From a bacterium (GTDB lineage: Bacteria > Pseudomonadota > Alphaproteobacteria > Acetobacterales > Acetobacteraceae): a DNA stretch of 64,000 nt. Made by a program: the position numbers and the translations under genes. The notes under the pieces were generated by a model, which was not told the origin of the DNA, made no database searches, and worked only from the letters and a program-made list of their open reading frames with translations. Numbering within the stretch: the stretch's first letter is position 1; each line of letters begins with the position of its first letter. Below are positions 36,001-45,633 of this stretch, piece after piece. The DNA is taken from the NCBI GenBank assembly GCA_026224825.1, contig JAMFRO010000007.1, positions 1 through 64,000 of the forward strand, given 5' to 3'.

Positions 36001-37301
36001 GCGTGGCGCTGGTCTCCGATGCCAGCGTGGTGACCAGCGGCACGGTGACGGGTAGCACACTCGGCAACGGCACCGAGATCGTGGTCGGGTCCGGCGGCAC
36101 AGTTACCGATACCACGGTACAATCCGGCGGCACGCTGGTGGTCAACGGCGGCACCGAGACCGGCGGCGTTGTCTCAACCGGCGGCAAGGAGATCATCTCC
36201 TCCGGTGGTGCTGCCAGCGGCACCACAATCATCAATGGCGGCACGCAGATCGTCGCCAATGGCGGCACCGTCACCGGCGCGTTCATCGAGCAGGACAGCA
36301 CGCAGATCATCTCCTCCGGCGGTGCGGCCATCGACACCAATGTAGGCGATCCGAGCGTGCAGATCGTCTCCGCCGGTGCCACCGCCACCGGCACCACCCT
36401 TACCGCCGGCGGCGAGCTGGATGTGTATGGCGGCGTTACCTCCACCACGGTGGATAATGGCGGCACCGAGATCCTCTTCACAGGCGGCACCGCGGCGTTC
36501 AATCTGATCAACAGCGGCGGCACCCTCCTCCTCAGCGGCGGCACGGCCACCGATACCACCATCGTGGGCGGCGGCACGATCATCGCCGAGACGCTTGCCT
36601 TTGAGGCAGGCCTGACCGGCACGATCACCGGCGGCGAGCTGGTGGTCAACGATGCAGGCGGCACCACGCTGTTCAGCCTGCAGGTCGATGGTGATTACAG
36701 CACCGACATCGTGCAGGTCACCGAAGCCACGGATGGCAAAACGGAGCTGACCCTGTGCTTCTACCCCGGCACCGGCATCGCCACGCCGGACGGCACCACG
36801 GCGGTGGAAGCCTTGCGTCCCGGCGATCTGGTGCTCACAGCCAACGGCCCGCTGCCGGTGCGCTGGATCGGCCAAAGCCACATCGCCACGCGCTTTGCCG
36901 ATAAACAGCGCAGCCTGCCGGTGCGCATCACCGCCGGCGCGCTGGGCAACTCCCTGCCGGTCCGCGACCTGCTGCTCTCGCCCGACCATGCCGTGTTCAT
37001 CGGCGGCATTCTGGCCCAGGCCAGCGCGCTGGTGAATGATGTCACCATCCTGCGCGAATATGACGTACCGGCGCAGTTCACCTACTATCACGTGGAACTC
37101 GCCACCCACGAGCTTCTGCTGGCCGAAGGCGTGCAGGCCGAAAGCTTCGTCGACAACATCGACCGCATGCATTTCCACAACTGGGACGAGCGCACCGCCC
37201 CCGCCACCCCAATCGCGGAAATGCCCTACCCCCGCGCCAAATCCCAGCGCCAACTGCCCCGCGCCGTGCGCCAGATGCTGGCCGTGGCCAAACAGGCATA
37301 A
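30054..37301 (+). CDS. Giant strand-loop-strand repeat adhesin with C-terminal Hint domain
   Basis: A 2,415-residue surface protein. From residue 1 it is built of AIDA/strand-loop-strand repeats rich in Gly, Ser and Thr. Seven larger modules end in variants of ITGFGxxDVIDLxxIGTGA (near 30.49, 31.18, 31.87, 32.52, 34.44, 35.03 and 35.82 kb). About residues 900-1300 break the pattern with a propeller-like domain (GDIVVGVIGDDN to VRGIAQAP). The end is a Hint domain from Cys2235 (CFYPGTGIATPDG), with His2312 in LLLSPDHAVF, as in Hedgehog/intein autoprocessing domains. There is no signal peptide and no beta-barrel, so export and anchoring are unexplained. The ATG at 30054 has GGGGTG upstream; a TTG six bases earlier is less likely. 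The neighbouring heptosyltransferase probably glycosylates it. Confidence 0.85.
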   Translation: MATTIVASGTTASDLVITSGNSLTVQATGTVISADILSGASATISGVDSGSVIALGGVETVTGSATLDTIGGTQLLAGGNISNELISGGTLLISGGDSVASGITISDGGSVVLESKGAKVTGSLTFTGAGSLQETSVVSGTAGDQAVISGFGLGDFIDLTAIGNGGSLTSVSASGNTVLTVAGGSTEFVTSGTFVTQAFTLAGTGTAFTLIEDADGAGSDIALAAAVTTIASGQTAAADYNVGSGLVLDVLAGGSATNLQVLSGGLADLAGNDTGTTIALGGVAEIQPTGVSTDAVVFGTLDLFATGGIANNVTVQNGGTLALSANAPVTGLVLSGGTVLLESKKSNISGAISFAGAGTFIESAIISAGFGAIGTITGFNANDVIELTAIGTGATLTTNTIGGSTTVLSVSGGSAEGALTESFTFAGTNLNLQMSAIAGGGDAITLNPVITVASGTTSTGAIINAGYTLDVLAGGSVTGAQILSGGSAIVAGSDSGSTVFLGGSATITGTASGDIISGTETVSGSDTGNRIALGGTEIVTGSASADVILGTEIISGSASNLTLNGGTLNLASSTASLTGGLSFTGQSTLEETVLIATGSGVGALITGFGTGDVIDLSAIGTGATLTSATSGANAVVSITGGSTEGSATESFTFANAAGSIFSLLSISGGSISGGDSFSIVSPVITVGAGTVSTGDTVSAGYELKVLATGTEVSGQILAGGTALISGTDQGSSIALGGAETVATGGSATGDTVFGTQTVSGTASGETIGSTGAVTIAANGGFSNILLNGGVLELSGTTSSLSGGITFAGAATLREDGLTSPAGLITGFGTNDTIDLAAIGTGAIITSTTAAGNTILTISGGTGEGAADLTVTMAGTGNIYALGKDAAGTGETLTEIPILTSFTAGDIVVGVIGDDNDSGDYGDNQAAPIALEEFTTSGQLVGEMVLSDSNSTLNGILEYGISGEYGSSSEGILQLSGDGQSLVIAGYNVNAATYNAAEVSGGINTYGTAALAQTTSLESSTTATPVARVIADISSTGTVDTSTALYNIFNTNNPRSVATVDGQVFYISGQGAKDGTQGVFVANDGASAATAIDSSTDTRDIEIYNGQLYVSQNSSEGTSNIETFGALPVNGATTPSILSGIDISVSLTAAQANSVNAGAVGTAVALSPEQFFFANATTLYVADGGQPKAGTIGDGGLQKWTLDTTTGQWQLAYTLSAGLNLVENGSVSGDTAGTTGLIGLTGVLNANGTVTFYATNSTIGDLDQTYVYTITDTVDATSNTGAAFTIVTTASPDTNVRGIAQAPSAPTHVTVTSGVTSAGLTISTGSTLNVLAGGSITGAVILSGGTATISGADTGSLIVADGGETVYGTATGDNVYGTQIVSGSVSNEIVYYGATLEVAAGGTAIAITAEVNGVVEISGAVTGLTLSGGVATLDEGGASIAGANFAGSGEIAELVAGTSITGIITGFGLSDVIDLEQLGTASVLTSAVIGGNTVETVTSGGVSQSFTLAGQYVPGVVTLADDGNGGVEITIGASTVATGTEEVTAGQFGADITIASGATLLVDAGGTVTADTILAGGTADISGIASNDVIAGSETIASGATVSGETITTGTLEVNAGANVSNIIVETGALLLDSSATLGGTLALGDAATLTVESGASLSAVISGFVSGDVIDITAITTGATLTSSTAGGNTIETVTSGGVSESFTFAGTSYTAGYFTLASGAGGETLATMLPTSAVVSNGQTSTGFTVTSGFTLDVLSGGTAASATVLKGGTANITGTDTGAIISSGGSINIASGGIETGATILLGGTETLIGPNSATGDKVYGLQQILNANGATGTILDFETIFNGGEVDLFFKTNTLENSTILSGGLFAINGNATGLDLTLAGGTIAFESPKANLTGTLDFASGTLLVSGAVISAGAGDLATIENFGAGDVIELVGFATGVLTGSTAANGNFIETITSGSVSESFTFAGTSEFALQTISGGGVALVSDASVVTSGTVTGSTLGNGTEIVVGSGGTVTDTTVQSGGTLVVNGGTETGGVVSTGGKEIISSGGAASGTTIINGGTQIVANGGTVTGAFIEQDSTQIISSGGAAIDTNVGDPSVQIVSAGATATGTTLTAGGELDVYGGVTSTTVDNGGTEILFTGGTAAFNLINSGGTLLLSGGTATDTTIVGGGTIIAETLAFEAGLTGTITGGELVVNDAGGTTLFSLQVDGDYSTDIVQVTEATDGKTELTLCFYPGTGIATPDGTTAVEALRPGDLVLTANGPLPVRWIGQSHIATRFADKQRSLPVRITAGALGNSLPVRDLLLSPDHAVFIGGILAQASALVNDVTILREYDVPAQFTYYHVELATHELLLAEGVQAESFVDNIDRMHFHNWDERTAPATPIAEMPYPRAKSQRQLPRAVRQMLAVAKQA

Positions 37302-37528
37302 AAAAAGGCCAGGGCTCTGCCGTCGTGCGCAGCACGCCTCCGGCGTGACGACCCGCCAAGGGCCGAAAGGCCCTTGGATCCCGTAACTTAAGAATTGAAA
37401 AGGGCCTGCCTCCGAGGTGTTTGAAACACCGGGGAGGCAGGCCTTTTTCAATTCTTAAAAGCTAATGGGGGTCTGGGGCCGTCACGCCAAAGGCGTGCTG
37501 CGCACGACGGCGGCGCCCTGGCCTTTTT
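37302..37528. repeat. Palindromic intergenic element, family A, copy 2
   Basis: It begins at the adhesin stop codon with AAAAAAGGCCAGGGCTC and ends with GCCCTGGCCTTTTT. Left modules: GTCGTGCGCAGCAC, AAGGGCC/GGCCCTT and GGATCCCGTAACTTAAG. The core (37390-37456) is a stem of about 25 bp with one bulge around GGTGTTTGAAACACC and is unrelated to the cores of the other copies. Right modules: GCTAATGGGGGTCTGGGGCC and CGTGCTGCGCACGACGG. The 100 bases after it hold only the next gene's ribosome site. Confidence 0.8.
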
Positions 37529-37628
37529 ACGCCTGTTAGCCAGGATATCCCGGTGGCGATGCCGGGCCGCTTGACGGCCTCCGGGCCCAGTTATACGCAA
37601 GACTGAATCAGGAAATCGAGGAAATAAT

Positions 37629-38480
37629 ATGGCCAAGGTCGTCGTCAACGGGCTCAGCATTGCCTACGAAATCATCGGCACGGGCGACAAGACCATTGCC
37701 ATCACGCCCGGCGGCCGCTTCGCCAAGGAAACCCCCGGCGTGCGTGAGCTGGCGGTGGAGCTGGCTGGGCATGGCTACAAAACCCTCATCTGGGACCGTC
37801 CCAATTGCGGCGAATCCGACATCAGCTTCGATGCCGAGAGCGAATCCATCCTGAACGCGGACACCTACGCCGGGCTGCTCAAAGCGCTGAATTTCGGCCC
37901 CACATTGCTGGTCGGCGGTTCGGCCGGCTCGCGCGTCACATTGCTCACGGCAACCCGCCATCCGGATGTCGTCTCCGGCCTGTTCCTGCTGTGGATTTCC
38001 GGCGGCCCGATCAGCCTGGCCTCACTGGCCGCGCATTATAACGCCGCCAACGCCGTCTCGGCCGTCATCGGCGGCATGCAGGCGGTGGCCGGCCTCCCGG
38101 AATGGGAAGAGCAGATCCGCCGCAACCCCGGCAATCGCGACCGCATCCTGGCGCAGGACCCGACCATTTTCATCGCCACCATGCAGCGCTGGGCCGACTC
38201 GTTCTTCCCCAAGACCGACGCCCCCGTGCCCGGCCTGGATCCGGACGGGCTGGCCGCCTTCAAATTCCCCGTGACCATACTGCGCAGCGGCGTGTCCGAT
38301 TTGTACCACACGCGCGAGACCAGCGAGGCGCTGGCGACGATGATCCCCGGTTCATCGCTGCAGGAGCCGCCCTGGGGCGATGCGGAATGGAACGAGCGCA
38401 CCATGGATGCCGGCAAGGGGCTGTTCGTCAACTGGCCGAAACTCGTGCCGCAAATTCTGGAGCTGGCAAAGAAGATTTGA
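37629..38480 (+). CDS. Alpha/beta hydrolase
   Basis: A 283-residue alpha/beta-hydrolase-fold protein. The nucleophile elbow is VGGSAGSR with a Ser, the oxyanion loop is ITPGGRFAKE and WDRPNCGESD follows strand 4. The C-terminal His of the triad is not obvious; PPWGDAEWNERT stands where it is expected, so activity is uncertain. No signal peptide. It starts a plus-strand run with the TauD-like gene and CaiB, suggesting a role in ester or C-C bond hydrolysis in a catabolic route. Confidence 0.75.
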   Translation: MAKVVVNGLSIAYEIIGTGDKTIAITPGGRFAKETPGVRELAVELAGHGYKTLIWDRPNCGESDISFDAESESILNADTYAGLLKALNFGPTLLVGGSAGSRVTLLTATRHPDVVSGLFLLWISGGPISLASLAAHYNAANAVSAVIGGMQAVAGLPEWEEQIRRNPGNRDRILAQDPTIFIATMQRWADSFFPKTDAPVPGLDPDGLAAFKFPVTILRSGVSDLYHTRETSEALATMIPGSSLQEPPWGDAEWNERTMDAGKGLFVNWPKLVPQILELAKKI

Positions 38481-38535
38481 GACCATTCACGCAACCCATG
38501 CCGGACATCCGGCAGGGGTTATGAAGGAGGGAACA

Positions 38536-39515
38536 ATGGCAGGCATAAAAATCCGTGACCTGAGGGATGTCTGAGCTTCGGCGCGATCGTCGAAGGCGTA
38601 ACCTACGAAACACTCGCCGATCCCGTGGTGCGCGCCCAGCTCAACGAGGTTTTCGAAGACCGCGGGCTGATCGTCTTCGAAGGCGTGGAACCCTCGCAGA
38701 AGATGCATGTCACCGTCAGCAATGTTTTCGGTGCGCTGAAAGACCATCCCACCAAGAGCACGCCCCGCGTCGATGGCGACATAATACCCGGCGTGATCGA
38801 CATGCATTCCATGCCGCGCGAAATCGGCGCCGATAAATCCGGCCTGGTCGAGATCAACGGCAAGCTCCTGGCCCGTTTCTCGCCCGGGCATTTCGACCAT
38901 TGCTATAATGACGAGCTGAACCGCGCCGGCGTACTGCGCGCCGTCATCAACGCGCCGGCAGGTGAGGGCGGACGCACCGGCTTTGCCGATGGCATCCAGA
39001 TCTACGAGGATTTTTCGCCCGAACTGCGCGAAAAGATCGAGAAACTCAATGTCATCTACACGCTCGATGTGCGGCTGACGCAGATGCGCTTCGGCCGCAC
39101 ATTTAAAAGCTTCGGCGACAAGCCGGATGAGCTGAAAGTGGTGCAGGAATCCCGAACCTTCCCCCGCGCCATGCACCCCGCCGTATGGACCCGCAAGGAT
39201 GGCGCCAAGGTCCTGCACATCGGCCCGTGGATGTCCGTTGGCCTCGAACACCACGAAGATGCCGAAGGCGAAGCTTTGTTCGAAGAGATCTGCCAGGAAC
39301 TGAACCGCAAGGCGGACCAGAAATCCTACTGGCACGATTGGAAGCCGACCGACCTGCTGATCTGGGACAACTGGCGCCTGCTGCACGCGGTGGAAGGCTG
39401 CGACCCCAAATGGGAACGCCAGACCCAGCGCACCACCATAAAAGGCGATTACGGCCTGGGCTATTTCGAAGACGGCAAGAAAATTGGCGAGGTCTTACGC
39501 GAAATCGCCATGTAA
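38536..39515 (+). pseudogene. TauD/TfdA-type 2-oxoglutarate dioxygenase, 5' frameshift
   Basis: A good start (AAGGAGG, ATG at 38536) opens MAGIKIRDLRD and then hits TGA at 38572. One base is missing near 38569-38571: reading on from CTG at 38571 gives LSFGAIVEGVTYETLADPVV, the proper continuation, and the frame then stays open to 39515. The Fe(II) ligands are His and Asp in GHFDHC and the distal His in WDNWRLLHAVEG, and Arg in QRTTIKGDYG binds 2-oxoglutarate. All catalytic residues are thus kept and only the frame is broken. It may be a recent loss, a sequencing error, or an internal start at 38625 may give a protein lacking about 30 residues. Confidence 0.75.
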
Positions 39516-39608
39516 CCCGCACCGCCGCCTGTTTTTGGCCTTGCCCGCCCTACCGTTCAGTGGTCCAGTTTCGGCCACATAAAATGAAAATTTAGGGATA
39601 GAGCGTAA

Positions 39609-40806
39609 ATGACTGAGACGACGGACTGGGCTGGCCCCCTCCAAGGCATCCGCGTGCTGGATTTTACGCGCGTGCTCGCCGGTCCCGCTGCCTCCCTGGC
39701 TCTGGCCGATCTCGGCGCCGAGGTATGGAAGCTCGAACCCCCCGGCACCGGCGACGACACCCGCCTCTTCCCGCCCTTCCGTGAGGGCGAAAGCCACTAC
39801 TTCCTCGCCATCAACCGCGGCAAAAAAAGCATCGTCATCGACCTGAAATCCGCCGAGGGCGTGGCTTTGGTGAAAGACCTCGCCGCGCAATGCGACGTGC
39901 TGATCGAAAACTACCGCCCCGGCGTGATGGACCGCCTCGGCCTCGGCTTTGAGGCCCTCTCCGCCATCAACCCGCGCCTCATCTACTGCGCCATTTCCGG
40001 CTACGGCATGACCGGCCCGCTGCGCGACCGCCCCTCCTTCGACATCGTGCTGCAAGCCATGTCAGGCGCTTTAAGTGTAAACGGCGAAGCCGGCCGCGCC
40101 CCCACCAAGCTCGGCGTCCCGCTCGGCGACCTCGTCGGCGGCGTCAACGGCCCCATGGGCATCCTGGCCGCCCTGTACGAGCGTACCATAACGGGGCGCG
40201 GCCGCCTCATCGATGTCAGCCTCATGGACGGCATGATCAACATGCTCGCCTACCTCCCCCAGCTCGCCTGGTTCACGGAAAAAGACCCACTCCCCCAAGG
40301 CTCCGAACACCCCAACCTGGTCCCCTACGGTATCTACCCGGCACAGGACGGCTCCATCATCATCGCCTGCCTCACCAACGGTTTCTGGAAACGCATCTGC
40401 GAGGCCATCGGCCGGCCGGACCTGACCGATGACGAGCGCTTCAACATCATCCAAAAACGCCGCGACAACCGCGCCCAGGTGAATGAAACCATCTCCGCCT
40501 TCACCAGCCAGCACAAAGTCGCCCATCTCGTCGAGCTGCTCACCCAATACGAAGTCCCGCACGCCCCCATCCTCGGCATCACCGAAGCCCTCTCCCAGCC
40601 GCAAGCCGTAGCCCGCGAAATGGTGGTAAACACAGAACACGCCAGCCTCGGCACCATCCCCATCACAAGCCGCCCCATAAAATTCCCGGGCAGCCCCCAA
40701 CCAACCCCCACAGCCCCGCCCATCCTCGGCCAACACACCGACGAAATCCTGCGCACCAACCTCAGCCTAACCCAAACCCAAATCGACGGCCTCCGGGCAC
40801 TGAAGA

Positions 40807-40817
<11 letters not shown>
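39609..40817 (+). CDS. CaiB/BaiF-family CoA transferase
   Basis: A 402-residue class III CoA transferase that moves CoA between acids, making the substrate ready for beta-oxidation. It opens with LQGIRVLDFTRVLAGPAASLALADLGAEVWKLEPP, of which VLDFTRVLAGP is the hallmark, and the catalytic Asp is in RPSFDIVLQAMSG. The C-terminal part with the swapped domain ends normally. The last codons and the stop lie inside the arm of a palindromic element shared with the convergent nitronate monooxygenase gene. Confidence 0.9.
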
Positions 40818-42047
<1,230 letters not shown>

Positions 42048-42077
42048 CTAGGCGCGCCTTTTTTAAGTGAGGTGCTA

Positions 42078-42851
42078 TTACGCGCCCTGCCAATTGCCTT
42101 TGCGTTTCTCGGTGAAGGCGGCCATGCCTTCCTGCTTATCGGCGGTGGCGCATAGCCCGTTGAACAGGCGGCGCTCGAACAGAATGCCGGTGGCAAGCCC
42201 GGTCTCAAACGCGGTGTTCACCATTTCCTTATTGGCGATGGCGGCGAGCGGCGGCATGGCGGCAATCGCGGCCGCCTGTTTCAGCGCTTCTTCCACCAGG
42301 TTTTCGGCCGGCACCACCTGGGCAACCAGACTGGCGCGCTCGGCCTCGGCGGCATCCATCAGCCGCCCGGTCAGGCACATCTGCATGGCCTTCGCCTTGC
42401 CTACGGCGCGGGTTAAGCGCTGCGAGCCGCCCATGCCGGGTGCCACGCCCAGCTTTATCTCCGGCTGGCCAAACTTCGCGGTCTCCGCTGCAATGATGAA
42501 ATCCGCCATCATCGCCAGCTCGCACCCGCCGCCGAGTGCGAAGCCGGACACGGCCGCGATCCACGGCTTGCGTGTCGCGGTCACGCGTTCGAAGCCGGCG
42601 AAGAAATTCTCGCCGAACATCGCGGCGAAACCTTTCGCCTGCATTTCCTTGATATCCGCCCCGGCGGCAAACGCTTTTTCACTTCCCGTGAGCACCAGGC
42701 AAAGCTGGCTGGCATCGGCATCATAGGCGGCAAACGCGGCAATGAGATCCGCCAGCACCTGGCTGTTGAGCGCGTTCAACGCCTGCGGGCGGTTGAGCCG
42801 CAGCAGTGTGACGGCGCCATGGGTCTCGACGAGAAGGGTTTCATAAGCCAT
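42078..42851 (-). CDS. Enoyl-CoA hydratase
   Basis: A 257-residue crotonase that hydrates trans-2-enoyl-CoA. The oxyanion-hole segments are [16 protein letters not shown] and [14 protein letters not shown], and the second catalytic Glu lies in [17 protein letters not shown]. All residues for hydration are present. It follows the second crotonase by 15 bp. Confidence 0.93.
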   Translation of the reverse strand: MAYETLLVETHGAVTLLRLNRPQALNALNSQVLADLIAAFAAYDADASQLCLVLTGSEKAFAAGADIKEMQAKGFAAMFGENFFAGFERVTATRKPWIAAVSGFALGGGCELAMMADFIIAAETAKFGQPEIKLGVAPGMGGSQRLTRAVGKAKAMQMCLTGRLMDAAEAERASLVAQVVPAENLVEEALKQAAAIAAMPPLAAIANKEMVNTAFETGLATGILFERRLFNGLCATADKQEGMAAFTEKRKGNWQGA

Positions 42852-42866
42852 TTTTTTACTCCTCCG

Positions 42867-43658
42867 TTACGGGGTCCGAAAATCCGCTTTGCGCTTGTTA
42901 AGGAACGCGGCGACGCCCTCCTTGCTTTCCGCATCGCGCCCGGCGGCGGCGATATTGCGCGCCTCCTGCTCCAACTGTGCTTCCAGCGAGGTGCTGAACC
43001 CCTCCAGCAGCAGATTGCGTGTGCGCCCCAGAGCGCGTGTGGCGCCATCGGCCAGTTTCACGGCAATCGCCTCGGCCTCGGCCGCCAGCTCCTCATCGGG
43101 CACCACGCGCGTGATCATCCCAATTTCCGCCGCTTCCGCAGCCGATACGCGCTTGTTCAGGAGGATAATCTCCTGCGCCTTGCGCAAGCCCACCAACCGC
43201 GGCAGCAGCCAGGTGGCGCCACCGTCAGGCGTCAGCCCGATGCCCGTATAGGCCGTGGTAAAATGCGCGGATTGCGCGGCGATGGCGATATCCCCCAGCA
43301 GCGAGAGATTAAACCCAGCCCCGGCGGCAGGCCCATTGATAATGGTGACCAGCGGCTTGCCCATGCGCGAAAACCGCGAGACCGCACTATGGATATACGC
43401 CGTCAGCTCCTTCAACAAAGCCGAAAAACGATCCCCGGCATTGGCGAACCCCGCCACATCGCCCCCGGCGCAGAACAGCCGCCCGGCGCCGGTGAGGGTA
43501 ACAACACGAATGCTCTCATCCTCATCGCATTCAATCGCCGCTTCCATCAACGCGCGGGCCAGCGGCACGTCGATGGAGTTACCCACCTTCGGCCGGTTCA
43601 GCGTGAGCCGCGCGATCCCGTTCTCGCGCGCAAAAATCAGGGGCGCGTCTTCGCTCAT
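42867..43658 (-). CDS. Enoyl-CoA hydratase/isomerase family protein
   Basis: A 263-residue crotonase-fold protein. It has GRLFCAGGDVAGF for the first oxyanion loop and YTGIGLTPDGGATWLLPRLVG, where Asp replaces the second Glu of true hydratases. This is the pattern of PaaG-like double-bond isomerases. It probably moves a double bond in a ring-derived or unsaturated acyl-CoA. It overlaps the SDR gene by 4 bp. Confidence 0.87.
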   Translation of the reverse strand: MSEDAPLIFARENGIARLTLNRPKVGNSIDVPLARALMEAAIECDEDESIRVVTLTGAGRLFCAGGDVAGFANAGDRFSALLKELTAYIHSAVSRFSRMGKPLVTIINGPAAGAGFNLSLLGDIAIAAQSAHFTTAYTGIGLTPDGGATWLLPRLVGLRKAQEIILLNKRVSAAEAAEIGMITRVVPDEELAAEAEAIAVKLADGATRALGRTRNLLLEGFSTSLEAQLEQEARNIAAAGRDAESKEGVAAFLNKRKADFRTP

Positions 43659-44416
43659 TTGGGTGGCATCCGGATGGCGCCGTCCAGGCGAATAACCTCG
43701 CCATTGAGCATCGGGTTGGCGATGATGCTCTGCACCAGCAACGCATATTCCTCAGGCTTGCCCATGCGGCTGGGGAAGGGGACTTGTTTGCCCAAAGCTT
43801 CCTGCACGGCCGGCGGCATAGAGCTCATCATCGGTGTCCAGAAAATCCCAGGCGCGATGGTCATCACGCGGATACCATACTGCGCCAGATCGCGCGCCAC
43901 CGGCAAAGTGAGCGCGACCACGCCGCCCTTGGAAGCCGCATAGGCCGCCTGACCGATCTGCCCGTCATAAGCAGCAGCGGAAGCCGTGTTGATGATCACG
44001 CCGCGCTCCTCACCCAAGGGTTCCAGCGTCGCGGCGCGTGCTGAGAATTTGGCAATCGTGTTGAACGTGCCGATGAGGTTGATCTCGATCACTTTGCGGA
44101 ACTGGTCCAGCGCATGCGGCGCAAATTCGCGCCCCACGGTCTTCGCCCCAATCGCGATACCGGCGCAATTCACCAGCACCCGCGCAATCCCATGCGCCTT
44201 TTCAGCACCTGCAATGGCATCGGCAACGGAGGCATCGTCAGTGACATTGACCTTGAAAAAAGCACCGCCGATCTTTGCCGCATGGGCGTTGCCCAATTCT
44301 TCATTCAGGTCAAAAATCGCCACTTTCGCGGCCTGTGCCGCCAGCAGCTCCGCCGTGGCACCACCAAGCCCCGAGGCGCCACCTGTAACGATGGCCGCAA
44401 CATTTTTGAGTTCCAT
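43655..44416 (-). CDS. SDR 3-hydroxyacyl-CoA dehydrogenase (HSD17B10-like)
   Basis: A 253-residue short-chain dehydrogenase. NAD binding is VTGGASGLGGATA, with IFDLNEE after beta2 (NAD-specific). The catalytic residues are in TASAAAYDG and QAAYAASKGGV. The long KTVGREFAPHALDQFRKVIE insert and the GIFWTPMM end match type 10 hydroxyacyl-CoA dehydrogenases. The ATG at 44416 has AAGGGG upstream; earlier open frame is not used. Confidence 0.9.
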   Translation of the reverse strand: MELKNVAAIVTGGASGLGGATAELLAAQAAKVAIFDLNEELGNAHAAKIGGAFFKVNVTDDASVADAIAGAEKAHGIARVLVNCAGIAIGAKTVGREFAPHALDQFRKVIEINLIGTFNTIAKFSARAATLEPLGEERGVIINTASAAAYDGQIGQAAYAASKGGVVALTLPVARDLAQYGIRVMTIAPGIFWTPMMSSMPPAVQEALGKQVPFPSRMGKPEEYALLVQSIIANPMLNGEVIRLDGAIRMPPK

Positions 44417-44427
44417 TTTTGCGCCCC

Positions 44428-45609
44428 TTAAACCAGCTCGACCGCGAAAGCCGTGGCCTCGCCACCGCCAATACAAAGTGCCGCAATGCCGCGCTTGCCC
44501 CCACGGGTCTCCAGAGCCGCAATCAACGTCGCGATAATCCGCGCACCGGACGCGCCGATCGGGTGGCCAAGTGCGGTCGCCCCGCCATTCACGTTGAGCT
44601 TCTCGGCCGGAATATCCAGCTCCTTGGCGGCGATCATCGCCACAACCGCAAACGCCTCGTTCACCTCGAACAGATCGACATCGGCCACGGACCAGCCGGT
44701 CTTGGCCAGCAGCTTGCGAATGGCAAACACCGGCGCCGTAACAAACTTGGACGGCTCATGTGCATGCGCCGCATGCCCAACCACACGCGCCACCGTCTTC
44801 AACCCCAGTTTCGCGGCCACGGACTCACGCGTCATCACCAAAGCCGCCGCACCATCGGAAATCGAAGCGGAGCTGGCCGCCGTAATCGTGCCATCCTTGG
44901 CAAAAGCCGGCTTCAGCCCAGGGATTTTCTCCGGCTTGGCATTGCCCGGCTGCTCATCAACCGCAATCGAAACATCGCCACCCCGGCCGGACACCGTCAC
45001 GGCCGTAATCTCCTTCTCGAACGCGCCGGAGGAAATCGCATCCTTCGCCCGCTGCAGCGAGCGCAGCGCATACTCGTCCTGCTCGGTGCGGCCTATCTGA
45101 TATTCATTCGCCGTATCCTGGGCAAACGCGCCCATCGGCTTGCCCTGGGTATAGGCATCTTCCAGCCCATCCAGCATCATGGAATCCTTAATCGCATCAT
45201 GCCCAATCCGCGCCCCGCCGCGGTGCTTGGTCAGCAGATACGGCGCATTGGTCATGCTCTCCATGCCGCCCGCCACAATCACATCCGCCGAGCCCGCCAC
45301 CAGCGCGTCATGCGCCATGATGGCCGCCTGCATGCCCGAGCCGCACATCTTGTTCAGCGTCGTGGCCTCGGCCGAAATCGGCAGCCCGGCACCCAACGCC
45401 GCCTGGCGCGCCGGTGCCTGGCCTAGCCCCGCCGGCAACACGCAGCCCATATAAACCCGCTCCACCGCATCCGGCGAAACCCCAGCGCGCTCCACGGCGG
45501 CCTTGATCGCGGCGGCGCCGAGGTCGGAGGATTTCACAGAGCTGAACGCGCCCTGGAACCCGGCCATCGGGGTGCGGGCGTAAGAGGCAATGACAACAGC
45601 ATCGGACAT
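44428..45609 (-). CDS. Acetyl-CoA acetyltransferase (thiolase)
   Basis: A 393-residue thiolase. The nucleophilic Cys is in NKMCGSGMQAAI, the His in NVNGGATALGHPIGASG and the second Cys in ALCIGGGEATA. It releases acetyl-CoA (or propionyl-CoA) at the end of each beta-oxidation turn. It lies between the acyl-CoA dehydrogenase and the SDR with gaps of 24 and 11 bp. Confidence 0.94.
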   Translation of the reverse strand: MSDAVVIASYARTPMAGFQGAFSSVKSSDLGAAAIKAAVERAGVSPDAVERVYMGCVLPAGLGQAPARQAALGAGLPISAEATTLNKMCGSGMQAAIMAHDALVAGSADVIVAGGMESMTNAPYLLTKHRGGARIGHDAIKDSMMLDGLEDAYTQGKPMGAFAQDTANEYQIGRTEQDEYALRSLQRAKDAISSGAFEKEITAVTVSGRGGDVSIAVDEQPGNAKPEKIPGLKPAFAKDGTITAASSASISDGAAALVMTRESVAAKLGLKTVARVVGHAAHAHEPSKFVTAPVFAIRKLLAKTGWSVADVDLFEVNEAFAVVAMIAAKELDIPAEKLNVNGGATALGHPIGASGARIIATLIAALETRGGKRGIAALCIGGGEATAFAVELV

Positions 45610-45633
45610 GGAACTAACTCCTGTAAGGAAAAA

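Noticed and set aside
37629..38480. Reading the alpha/beta hydrolase as a haloalkane dehalogenase or epoxide hydrolase
   Set aside because: The elbow is Ser (GGSAGS), not Asp, and no cap-domain Tyr pair is evident.
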